Below are positions 1 through 7,191 of a stretch of 64,000 nucleotides of DNA, piece after piece. The notes under the pieces were generated by a model, which was not told the origin of the DNA, made no database searches, and saw only the letters and a list, made by a program, of their open reading frames with translations. The first letter of the stretch is position 1. Each line of letters starts with the position of its first letter. This stretch comes from Nocardioides glacieisoli (GTDB taxonomy: Bacteria > Actinomycetota > Actinomycetes > Propionibacteriales > Nocardioidaceae). Location of the stretch: assembly GCF_004137245.1 (NCBI RefSeq), contig NZ_SDWS01000014.1, positions 1 to 64,000 on the forward strand. The letters are read 5' to 3'. Made by a program: the position numbers and the translations under genes.

Positions 1-81
1 AGGGCCCTGACGCCATTTCACCGCCCAGACACGCCGCTCGAGGCGAGCACCTCAACCACGCTCATCTGGGAAGGGCCGGCA

Positions 82-663
82 ATGGCCCTCAGCGCCACCC
101 TCCACTGCCTCACCGGCTGCGCCATCGGCGAGATCACCGGGCTGATGATCGGCACGGCTCTCGGCCTCGGCACCGGATGGACCGTGGTGCTCGCCGTCGC
201 CCTGGCCTTCCTGTTCGGCTACGCGCTGTCGACCCTGCCGCTCCTCAGGAGCGGCCTGACCCTCGGTGCCGCGCTCGCGCTGGTGCTCGCCGCCGACACC
301 CTGTCGATCGCCACGATGGAGGTCGTCGACAACGCGGTGATGGCGACCATCCCCGGCGCGATGGACGCCGGCCTGGTCAACCCGGTGTTCTGGGTCAGCA
401 TGATGATCGCGCTCACGGTGGCGTTCTTCGCCGCCTACCCCGTCAACCGCTGGCTGATGGCGCGCGGCAAGGGTCACGCGCTGACCCACGAGCACCACGG
501 TGCAGCCCCCGCGACGGGAGCCCGACGGTGGATCCCCGACCTGTCGACCACCACGCTCGTCGGCGTGATCGTCGCGTTCATGCTCGGCGGCCTCGTCGTG
601 TCGGTGGCCGCCGATCTCGAGCCGGAGGCGCCCGCCCCCGGTCACGCCGCGAAGAACTTCTAG
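82..663 (+). CDS. DUF4396 family integral membrane protein
   Basis: Membrane protein of unknown function. Residues 8-18 carry the family signature HCLTGCAIGEI, followed by about four or five hydrophobic helices (roughly 18-50, 59-85, 100-125, 155-175) and a His-rich patch (HEHH) before the last helix. The ATG at 82 has GGGAAGGG six bases upstream, so I chose it. The same frame has no stop back to base 1, and relatives can have longer N-termini, so the true start may lie outside the window. Family assignment rests on the signature; no function is proposed. Confidence 0.75.
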   Translation: MALSATLHCLTGCAIGEITGLMIGTALGLGTGWTVVLAVALAFLFGYALSTLPLLRSGLTLGAALALVLAADTLSIATMEVVDNAVMATIPGAMDAGLVNPVFWVSMMIALTVAFFAAYPVNRWLMARGKGHALTHEHHGAAPATGARRWIPDLSTTTLVGVIVAFMLGGLVVSVAADLEPEAPAPGHAAKNF

Positions 664-745
664 GGTCGATGTCGAAGCAGTCCCGAGCCGTTCGACGTAC
701 GTGCGAGAGAGCAACCCACACCCACCAGCAACAGGAGCGATCGCA

Positions 746-1120
746 ATGCCGCGTTTCATGGGATTCGTCAGGATGGAAGAGAACATCGGGATGCCCCCGC
801 AGTCGTTGTTCGAGGCGATGGACAGCTACATCGGTGAGCGGGCGGCCAACGGGGTCTTCCTCGACGGTGGCGGGCTCTACGGCACCGAGGACGCGGTGAA
901 CTTCGTCGTCCGCCAGGGCGAGGTCACCCGCGTCGACGGCCCCTACGCCGAGGCCAAGGAGGTCGTCGGCGGCTGGTCGCTGCTGGAGTACCCCAGCCTC
1001 GAGGAGGCCGTCGCCGACCAGGAGGAGTTCGCCCGGCTGCACGCCGAGCACTGGCCAGAGGTGACCGTCGTCGCCACCCTCCGCCAGATCTCCGGCGGTC
1101 CGGACGCCCCGGAGGCCTGA
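746..1120 (+). CDS. YCII (DGPF) domain protein
   Basis: A 124-residue YCII-related protein of the PhnB/DGPF type. The core motif reads VDGPYAEAKEVVGGW, close to the DGPFAE signature of the family. These small ferredoxin-fold-like proteins are found next to ECF42 sigma factors, which is the case here (24 bases upstream of the sigma gene). An ATG at 746 with AGGAG 8-9 bases upstream is preferred over the further upstream ATG at 701, whose extra residues do not look like coding sequence. The molecular role of DGPF proteins is not established; coupling to the sigma factor is inferred from position. Confidence 0.85.
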   Translation: MPRFMGFVRMEENIGMPPQSLFEAMDSYIGERAANGVFLDGGGLYGTEDAVNFVVRQGEVTRVDGPYAEAKEVVGGWSLLEYPSLEEAVADQEEFARLHAEHWPEVTVVATLRQISGGPDAPEA

Positions 1121-1131
1121 CGCTCCCTCAC

Positions 1132-1137
1132 TACGCT
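1132..1137 (+). promoter_or_regulatory. -10-like element, leaderless start of ECF42 gene
   Basis: TACGCT lies six bases before the GTG at 1144, and no ribosome binding site is visible. This fits a leaderless transcript that begins at the start codon, so the sigma gene may have its own promoter besides read-through from the YCII gene. Confidence 0.5.
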
Positions 1138-1143
1138 GGCCGC

Positions 1144-2418
1144 GTGCCAGCGGACCCCACCACCGAGGCCGTCCACGCCGCGTGGCGGGCCGACTCGGGC
1201 CGCCTCGTCGGCGCCCTCACCCGGATGACCCGGGACGTCGAGCTCGCCGCCGACCTCGCGCAGGACGCCCTGGTCGCCGCGCTCGAGCAGTGGCCGGTCA
1301 GCGGCGTGCCGGAGAACCCCGGCGCGTGGCTGATGACGACGGCCAAGCGGCGGGGCATCGACCACTTCCGGCGTGCCGACACCCTGCGCCGCAAGGTGAC
1401 TGAGCTCGAGGCTGCCGGCAGACGAGAGGAGGCGCAGGTGCCCGATCTCGAGAGCCAGGTCGACCACATCGAGGACGACGTGCTGCGCCTCGTCTTCCTG
1501 TCCTGCCACCCGAGCCTCACGGCAGACTCGCGCGTCGCGCTGACGCTGCGGCTCGTCGGCGGCCTCACGACGGCGGAGATCGCACGGGCGCTGCTGACCT
1601 CGGAGTCCACGGTCGGGCAGCGGATCTCCCGCGCCAAGAAGACCCTGGCGACGGCCGGTGCGTCGTTGGAGCTGCCGACGGGCCAGGAGCGCACCGACCG
1701 GCTCGACGACGTGATGGCCGTCGTCTACCTGATCTTCAACGAGGGCTACACCGCCACTGCTGGCGACGACTGGATGCGCCCCGATCTCGCGCTCGAGGCG
1801 ACCCGGCTGGCCCGGATGCTCGCCTCGTTGGCGCCCGACGAGCCGGAGGTGCTCGGTCTCCAGGCGCTCCTGGAGCTCCAGGGCTCGCGCGTCCGCGCCC
1901 GGCTCTCCCCCACCGGCGAGCCGGTGCTGCTGGAGGACCAGGACCGCTCGCAGTGGGACGAGCTGATGATCCACCGCGGTCTCGCCGCCCTCGCGCACGC
2001 CTCCTCGCTGGCAGCTCGCGGGATCCCCGTCGGCAGGTACTTCCTCCAGGCCTCGATCGCCGCGGAGCACGCCCGCGCTGCTCACGCGGCCGACACCGAC
2101 TGGGCGCGCATCGCCTCGCTGTACGACGTGCTCGCGGGCGTTGCTCCCGGCCCGGTCGTCGAGGTGAACCGGGCCGTCGCGCACGGGCGGGCGCACGGCC
2201 CCGACGCCGGGCTCGCCGTGCTGGCGGCCATCGACCCTTCCGCGCTGGTCGACTCTCCCCTCGTGCCGAGCGTGCGCGGCGACCTGCTCGAGCGCGCGGG
2301 GTCGTACGACTCGGCCGCTCGCGCATTTGCGGACGCGGCGTCGCTGACGCGGAACGAGGGCGAGCGGGCGCTGCTGGAGCGACGGGCCGCCGAGTGTCGT
2401 CGGCGGATGGCACAGTGA
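1144..2418 (+). CDS. ECF42-type RNA polymerase sigma factor
   Basis: Extracytoplasmic-function sigma factor of 424 residues. The N-terminal third has sigma region 2 (acidic LAADLAQDALVAALEQW, then PGAWLMTTAKRRGIDHFRR) and region 4 (LRLVGGLTTAEIARALL). The remaining ~240 residues form the long TPR-like C-terminal extension with the family stretch YLIFNEGYTA. This layout and the YCII neighbour define the ECF42 group, which has no classical anti-sigma factor and where the extension is thought to control activity. Starts with GTG behind a TANNNT box; four bases separate its stop from the next gene. Target promoters cannot be told from the sequence. Confidence 0.9.
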   Translation: MPADPTTEAVHAAWRADSGRLVGALTRMTRDVELAADLAQDALVAALEQWPVSGVPENPGAWLMTTAKRRGIDHFRRADTLRRKVTELEAAGRREEAQVPDLESQVDHIEDDVLRLVFLSCHPSLTADSRVALTLRLVGGLTTAEIARALLTSESTVGQRISRAKKTLATAGASLELPTGQERTDRLDDVMAVVYLIFNEGYTATAGDDWMRPDLALEATRLARMLASLAPDEPEVLGLQALLELQGSRVRARLSPTGEPVLLEDQDRSQWDELMIHRGLAALAHASSLAARGIPVGRYFLQASIAAEHARAAHAADTDWARIASLYDVLAGVAPGPVVEVNRAVAHGRAHGPDAGLAVLAAIDPSALVDSPLVPSVRGDLLERAGSYDSAARAFADAASLTRNEGERALLERRAAECRRRMAQ

Positions 2419-2422
2419 GGCC

Positions 2423-2812
2423 ATGACGGGGAGAGCAGATCCGCGGGTCGACGCCTACATCGCGGGCTTGCCCGACTGGCAGCAGGAGATCTGCACGGAG
2501 CTGCGCGAGCTGGTGTGGGCGACCGATCCCGAGATCGTGGAGACGATCAAGCGGACGGTGCAGCCCTACTTCGTGCTCGACGGCAACATCTGCGCCCTCC
2601 TGGCGACGAGGGACCACGTCAACCTGTTTCTGTACGACCCCACCGTCAGCGACCCCCACGGCGTCATCAACCAGGGCCACGGCAACGCGACAGGTCGCTC
2701 GATTCAGGTCTACGCCGACGACGAGATCGACCGCGACGCGATCATCGGGATCCTCTCCGAGATCGTCGACCACAACCGGCGGGGTGGCTGGCGGAAGCTG
2801 GGTCGGTCGTAG
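2423..2812 (+). CDS. DUF1801 domain protein
   Basis: A 129-residue cytoplasmic protein with the DUF1801 (YdhG-like) fold: predicted helical start (DAYIAGLPDWQQEICTELRE), the family's conserved Pro/Tyr region (RTVQPYFVLDGNICALLAT) and a C-terminal helix. Distant relatives include frataxin-like iron chaperones, but no metal-binding set is evident here and I do not assign a reaction. It starts four bases after the sigma-factor stop and is probably co-transcribed with it, which suggests membership of the same YCII/ECF42 unit. Confidence 0.75.
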   Translation: MTGRADPRVDAYIAGLPDWQQEICTELRELVWATDPEIVETIKRTVQPYFVLDGNICALLATRDHVNLFLYDPTVSDPHGVINQGHGNATGRSIQVYADDEIDRDAIIGILSEIVDHNRRGGWRKLGRS

Positions 2813-2827
2813 GTGGTGCTCGTGACA

Positions 2828-2871
2828 ACGTCATGGGCGGTGGATGTCAGGACAACCTCCGGCCATGACGT
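2828..2871. terminator. Inverted repeat between convergent genes
   Basis: ACGTCATGG (2828-2836) and CCATGACGT (2863-2871) form a perfect 9-bp inverted repeat with a 26-base spacer that has further partial pairing. It sits between the convergent DUF1801 and DoxX genes, so a bidirectional terminator is the simplest reading. No T-run follows. Confidence 0.4.
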
Positions 2872-2884
2872 CACTGACGCGTGG

Positions 2885-3355
2885 TCAGCTGCTCAGCGGG
2901 GAGGCCTTGCGCAGTGCTCGTCGCGAGGACTTCGCGCCGGACTTCGCCGCCGCGGTGATGCCCTGGCTCACCAGCGTCAGTCCGGCACCCACCAGCCAGA
3001 CGTCCTTGGCCACCGCCGTGCCCTGCTGGCTCGGGCGGACACCGTCGTCCAGCGTCATCGACGGCGTCTTCAGGTACATGCCGATCAGGCTGCCGCCGAA
3101 GCCGGTCAGCGCGGCTCCGGCCACGGTCGCCGGGACCATGGGCGCCAGCAGGGCGGCACCGACACCGATCTCGCTGATCGCGAGAAGTCGTGCGAACTTC
3201 GTGGGCTCCATGTCCTTGAAGAGGGAGGGGTACGTCGATGCTGCGGCACCGTGCAGGAATTGGGCCGTGCCTTCGTCGGCGCCCAGCTTGCCGATGCCGG
3301 AGTTGAGGATGAAGGCACCGGTGGCCACGCGAATCGGGATCTGGGTGAGGGACAC
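2885..3355 (-). CDS. DoxX-like membrane protein
   Basis: A 156-residue membrane protein with the DoxX-like pattern: an N-terminal segment RVATGAFILNSGIGKL, then helices with ARLLAISEIGVGAALLAP and a third GAALTGFGGSLIGMYL, and a basic C-terminus. DoxX relatives are small four-helix proteins often linked to redox or thiol stress. The GTG at 3355 is chosen because AGGAG lies five bases upstream; a longer version begins at 3421 but its added residues are unconvincing. Role inferred only from family. Confidence 0.7.
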   Translation of the reverse strand: MSLTQIPIRVATGAFILNSGIGKLGADEGTAQFLHGAAASTYPSLFKDMEPTKFARLLAISEIGVGAALLAPMVPATVAGAALTGFGGSLIGMYLKTPSMTLDDGVRPSQQGTAVAKDVWLVGAGLTLVSQGITAAAKSGAKSSRRALRKASPLSS

Positions 3356-3452
3356 GTTGTCTCCTGGGTTGTGGTCGGGTCTGTCGGTCCAGCCTTGCCG
3401 ACGCATCGAAACGGTCGACACCCCGGGGCTGTACCCACCACCGGCGATCTGA

Positions 3453-4676
3453 TCAGCCGCCGGTCTCCCACACCCGCACCCAGTCGACGTACATGTGCTG
3501 TGGCAGGCGGCGTGCCTTGATCTTCGGGATCTCGTAGTCGGCCGCGATCAGGCTCAGGATCGGGAACTGCCGCACCGCCGAGATGCTGCCGCGCATCCGC
3601 ACGGTCTCCTTGCCGTCGATCCGGAAGACGAGCGTCTTCGGCGTCCACTCGACCGAGAAGACGTGGTAGTTGCGCGACCAGCCGTCGCGCCGGCTGCGGA
3701 GGTGCGACGACGACCGCGGCACCCAGCCGCCCGTCGAGACCCGGCGGCGGCCGTCGTAGCGGTGCGTGAAGGACGCGAGACCGCCCTGGGGGTGCCGGTC
3801 GCCGAAGTACTCCACGACGTCGATCTCGCTGCCGAGGGCACCCGGGTACATACCGTCGGAGGGCTGGAGCCAGAAGGCGCCGTGCTGCCCGCGCAGCCGG
3901 TGGAACTTCACCCGCGCCGCGGCGAAGCCGTAGCGGAAGCCGAACGAACCCTGGGTGCCGACGTGGCCGTTGAGGCGGTAGGCGAACCGGCCCGACGTCG
4001 CGTCGCGGCCGCCGATCCGGCACGTCGTCGTCGCGTCCGGGTCGCGGATCACGCTGAGTCGGAGTGCGCCGTCGGCGACCTGGACCGCCCGTGGGTCGCC
4101 CTTCGAGCAGGAGCGCCGGTTGGAGTGCACGTAGTCGCGGCCGCGATGGTCCCACACGTCGCGCAGGTGGGTGCCGGAGAACTCGTCGGTCCACGTCGCG
4201 TCGAGCCAGCGCTCCGTGCTCACCGGGAGGCTGGAGATCGCCGGCAGGCCACCCCACCTCCGGGCCCTGACCCGGTACGTCAGCGGCTCGCCGCCCGACG
4301 ACGCGACGGCCGCGACCTGGACCCGTCCACGGCCGTCCTGCCGCGCCGCGCCCGCCGCGAGCCACGACGTGCCGTCCTGCACCTGCAGCTGCACGGGGCG
4401 CCCGACGCGCACCGGCTTCATCGTCGCGGTGATCGCCGCCTTCGCGGCGTCGGGGCTCGCGACGCCCGCGCCGTACTGCACGACCTGCGGCAGGGCCTCG
4501 AGGCGGACGCGCTGGCGCGAGGTGATCCTGACCGAGGTGTTCGACGGCTCGGCGACCGCGTCGGGAGCCGACGGCTCCTCGGCGGCAGTGGGCACGGACC
4601 AGCCGGGCAGAAGCAGGGACAGGGACAGCGAGAGGGGAAGGAGCAGCGCGAGTGCTGCGGTGCGGCGGGCTGGCAT
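3453..4676 (-). CDS. Secreted glycoside hydrolase family 16 protein
   Basis: Exported beta-glucanase-type enzyme of about 407 residues. Residues 1-33 are a signal peptide (basic start, then a long Leu/Ser-rich core). A linker and a beta-rich domain of about 120 residues follow, and the GH16 domain fills the C-terminal half. The catalytic motif GSEIDVVEYFG (about residues 280-290) matches E-I-D-x-x-E of GH16, with both glutamates present, and the domain ends MYVDWVRVWE, typical of the family. Substrate is probably a beta-1,3 or mixed-linkage glucan or a galactan; the sequence alone does not decide. It stands alone without transport or binding-protein genes. Confidence 0.88.
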   Translation of the reverse strand: MPARRTAALALLLPLSLSLSLLLPGWSVPTAAEEPSAPDAVAEPSNTSVRITSRQRVRLEALPQVVQYGAGVASPDAAKAAITATMKPVRVGRPVQLQVQDGTSWLAAGAARQDGRGRVQVAAVASSGGEPLTYRVRARRWGGLPAISSLPVSTERWLDATWTDEFSGTHLRDVWDHRGRDYVHSNRRSCSKGDPRAVQVADGALRLSVIRDPDATTTCRIGGRDATSGRFAYRLNGHVGTQGSFGFRYGFAAARVKFHRLRGQHGAFWLQPSDGMYPGALGSEIDVVEYFGDRHPQGGLASFTHRYDGRRRVSTGGWVPRSSSHLRSRRDGWSRNYHVFSVEWTPKTLVFRIDGKETVRMRGSISAVRQFPILSLIAADYEIPKIKARRLPQHMYVDWVRVWETGG

Positions 4677-4763
4677 ACGCCTGTGACGACGCTGCCGCAG
4701 GTTTGGTTGTCGACGTGATCCAGCGGGCGGAGGATGGACCCCGGCGGAACGAGGAGGATGGGC

Positions 4764-5546
4764 GTGGTCGACGAGACAGACCGGACCGACACGTGGTCCG
4801 AGCTCCAGGACGACCTCGTGCAACACCTGGCCGAGCGCAACCGCCGCATCCACATCGCTGCGGCCGGCGTCCTGGCCGCGGCCGTCGTGCTGGCGTCCAC
4901 CGTCGCCCTGCGAACCGACGATGTCGACCCGGCCGGTCCCACCGCCCGGGTCGCACCACCGAGGTCGTCGGCACCGATGAACGTCGACGAGCAGCTCGCC
5001 CACGACTTCGTGTCGGCCTGGTTCGCCCACGACCGGCCGCGCGCCACGTCCTACGTCTCACCCGACGCAACGGCGTACGCCGCCCTCGGCGCCGTGACGA
5101 CCCCGCGACAGGCGACGGGACCGGACGTCCTGTGGCGACGCAACCGGCTCGACGCGGCGCTGGGCAGCGAGCTCCGCGTGGACGGGTGCTGGGAGATCGG
5201 CGCACCTTCTGCGGAGACGTCGCGGATCGGCTGCCTCTTCACGGTCGACCTCCTCGGGCTCGGCGAGCTGGGCCGAGGCCCCTTCCCGGACAACCTGTTC
5301 CTCGTCACCGTCGAGGACGGTGAGGTCGTCAGCTTCTTCACCGCGATCGGCGCGAACGACTACGACGAGGAGGGTTGGGGTCCGTTCCTGGCGTGGGTCG
5401 AGGACGGCCGGGGACCCGACCTCCCCGACCTCGACCGGCTGGACGACCCTGACCTGGCTTCGCGGGAGGTGGGCCGGACGATCCGCTCCTGGGGGCGAGC
5501 CGGACGCGACTACGTCACCGCCCTGCGCTCCGGCGAGGCCACCTGA
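4764..5546 (+). CDS. Membrane-anchored protein of unknown function
   Basis: About 260 residues: a short cytoplasmic start, one transmembrane helix (IHIAAAGVLAAAVVLASTVAL), a Pro/Ala-rich linker and an extracytoplasmic domain from VDEQLAHDFVSAWFAHDRPRA onward. That domain's opening helix and spacing resemble SnoaL/NTF2-like folds, and two cysteines (VDGCWEI and RIGCLFTV) could form a disulfide. The GTG at 4764 is chosen because GAGGAGG lies six bases before it; the ATG at 4758 would leave no room for that site. No specific family recognised. Confidence 0.65.
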   Translation: MVDETDRTDTWSELQDDLVQHLAERNRRIHIAAAGVLAAAVVLASTVALRTDDVDPAGPTARVAPPRSSAPMNVDEQLAHDFVSAWFAHDRPRATSYVSPDATAYAALGAVTTPRQATGPDVLWRRNRLDAALGSELRVDGCWEIGAPSAETSRIGCLFTVDLLGLGELGRGPFPDNLFLVTVEDGEVVSFFTAIGANDYDEEGWGPFLAWVEDGRGPDLPDLDRLDDPDLASREVGRTIRSWGRAGRDYVTALRSGEAT

Positions 5547-5585
5547 CGCAGCCTCGGCGGGACCCGATGCAGCACACTCCTTGCC

Positions 5586-6788
5586 ATGAGCACTCCCCCG
5601 CAGGCCCACGTCTACACCGCGGTGCGTACGCCGTTCGGACGCTTCGGCGGTGCCCTGGCGACGTCCCGCCCGGACGACCTGGCCGCCGGCGTCCTCGCGG
5701 CCGCGCTCGCACGAACGGACCTGGATCCCGCCGAGGTCGACGAGGTCGTGCTCGGCAACGCCAACGGCGCCGGCGAGGACAACCGCAACGTCGCGCGGAT
5801 GGCCGCCCTGCTGGCCGGCCTGCCGGTCTCCGTGCCGGGCTCGACCGTGAACCGGCTCTGCGGCTCGTCGCTCGACGCGGCGATGATCGGCTCCCGCGCG
5901 ATCGAGACCGGCGATGCCGAGGTCGTGCTGACCGGCGGGGTCGAGTCGATGACCCGCGCCCCGTGGGTGCTCCCCAAGCCCGAGCGCGCCTTCCCGGCCG
6001 GCAACGCCGAGCTGGTCTCGACGACGCTCGGCTGGCGGCTGGTCAACCCGCGGATGCCGGCGGAGTGGACGGTCTCGCTGGGCGAGTCCAACGAGCAGCT
6101 GCAGGAGCTCCACGACGTCCCCCGTGACCGGCAGGACGCGTTCGCCGCCCGCTCCCACCAGCTCGCGCACGCGGCGTGGGAGGCCGGGTTCTACGACGAC
6201 CTCGTCGTCCCGGTCGACGGCGTCGACCTCGCCCGCGACGAGGGCATCCGACCCGACGCGACGCCGGAGTCGTTGGGGGCGCTCAAGCCGTCGTTCCGGC
6301 CGGACGGCACGATCACCGCCGGCAACGCCTCGCCCCTGAGCGACGGCGCCTCCGCGGTGCTGCTCGGCTCACGCGCGGCCGCCGACCGCATCGGCCGTGA
6401 CCCGGTCGCCCGGATCGCCGGTCGCGGCACCCACGCGGTCGAGCCCCACCGCTTCGGCTACGCCCCGGTCGAGGCCGCGAACAAAGCCCTCGCCCGTGCC
6501 GGCATCGGCTGGGCCGACGTCGGCGTCGTCGAGCTCAACGAGGCCTTCGCCGTGCAGTCGCTGGTCTGCGTCGATGCCTGGCTCGCGCAGGGCCTCCGCG
6601 ACCCGGAGGTCGTCAACACGCGTGGCGGCGCGATCGCGCTCGGCCACCCGCTCGGAGCCTCGGGCGGTCGCGTCCTCGGCACCCTCGCCGCTGCGATGCG
6701 CTCCGACGGGCACCGCTGGGGCGTCGCCGCGATCTGCATCGGCGTCGGGCAGGGGCTGGCGGTCGTGCTGGAGAACGAGCAGGCCTGA
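5586..6788 (+). CDS. Thiolase (acetyl-CoA / ketoadipyl-CoA acyltransferase)
   Basis: Cytoplasmic thiolase of 400 residues, full length. All active-site elements are present: nucleophilic Cys92 in NRLCGSS, His354 in GGAIALGHPLGASG and Cys384 in ICIGVGQG. The N-terminal stretch GNANGAGEDNRNVARMAALLAG is closest in style to PcaF-like beta-ketoadipyl-CoA thiolases, but other thiolase subfamilies share it, so the substrate is left open. The gene is monocistronic; its stop abuts the stop of the next gene head to head within the six bases TGATCA. Confidence 0.9.
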   Translation: MSTPPQAHVYTAVRTPFGRFGGALATSRPDDLAAGVLAAALARTDLDPAEVDEVVLGNANGAGEDNRNVARMAALLAGLPVSVPGSTVNRLCGSSLDAAMIGSRAIETGDAEVVLTGGVESMTRAPWVLPKPERAFPAGNAELVSTTLGWRLVNPRMPAEWTVSLGESNEQLQELHDVPRDRQDAFAARSHQLAHAAWEAGFYDDLVVPVDGVDLARDEGIRPDATPESLGALKPSFRPDGTITAGNASPLSDGASAVLLGSRAAADRIGRDPVARIAGRGTHAVEPHRFGYAPVEAANKALARAGIGWADVGVVELNEAFAVQSLVCVDAWLAQGLRDPEVVNTRGGAIALGHPLGASGGRVLGTLAAAMRSDGHRWGVAAICIGVGQGLAVVLENEQA

Positions 6789-7151
6789 TCAGGACCGAGG
6801 CTGCTCCCGGGTGAGGTGCAGCAACCACTGCGTCCCACCCGTGTGGATCAGGGCATAGCGGCGTACGCCGTCGCGTCCGTGCAGCGAGAACACCAGCCGC
6901 CGCTCGTTGCGGTCGTGCTCCTCCCAGGTGCCGGCGTCGGCGATGGACTTGTGCTCGTCCTCGAAGTCGACGTGGTCGAGCTCGTGGTCGTCGACGGCGA
7001 TCGCCAGCCGGTCGTGCGCGGTGTCGTCCGGCAGGCCCTTCGGCACCGCCCAGCTTCGCAGGACGCCGTCCTCCTCGAGCCGGAGGTCGAAGTGGGGGCT
7101 CGGCCTGCGGTGGTCGTGCAGCACGAACCGGGCGCCGGTGGAGGGAGGCAT
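6789..7151 (-). CDS. Stand-alone LigD 3'-phosphoesterase domain protein
   Basis: A 120-residue protein matching the PE domain of bacterial LigD, which trims 3'-phosphate or ribonucleotide ends in non-homologous end joining. Key features are FVLHDHRRPSPHFDLRLEEDG (His and Asp metal ligands, 3-23 region), RSWAVPKGLP and the C-terminal GTQWLLHL. The first of these is the family's H-x-x-R-x-x-H-x-D-x-R pattern. No ligase, polymerase or Ku gene is adjacent. The ATG at 7151 follows a TACGGT box by seven bases and lacks a ribosome binding site. Confidence 0.85.
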   Translation of the reverse strand: MPPSTGARFVLHDHRRPSPHFDLRLEEDGVLRSWAVPKGLPDDTAHDRLAIAVDDHELDHVDFEDEHKSIADAGTWEEHDRNERRLVFSLHGRDGVRRYALIHTGGTQWLLHLTREQPRS

Positions 7152-7158
7152 CCCGTCC

Positions 7159-7164
7159 ACCGTA
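7159..7164 (-). promoter_or_regulatory. -10-like element, leaderless start of LigD-PE gene
   Basis: On the minus strand TACGGT is followed by seven bases and the ATG at 7151. No Shine-Dalgarno sequence is present, which fits leaderless transcription. Confidence 0.45.
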
Positions 7165-7191
7165 ACCCGGGTCGTGCGCACGAACCTCGCG

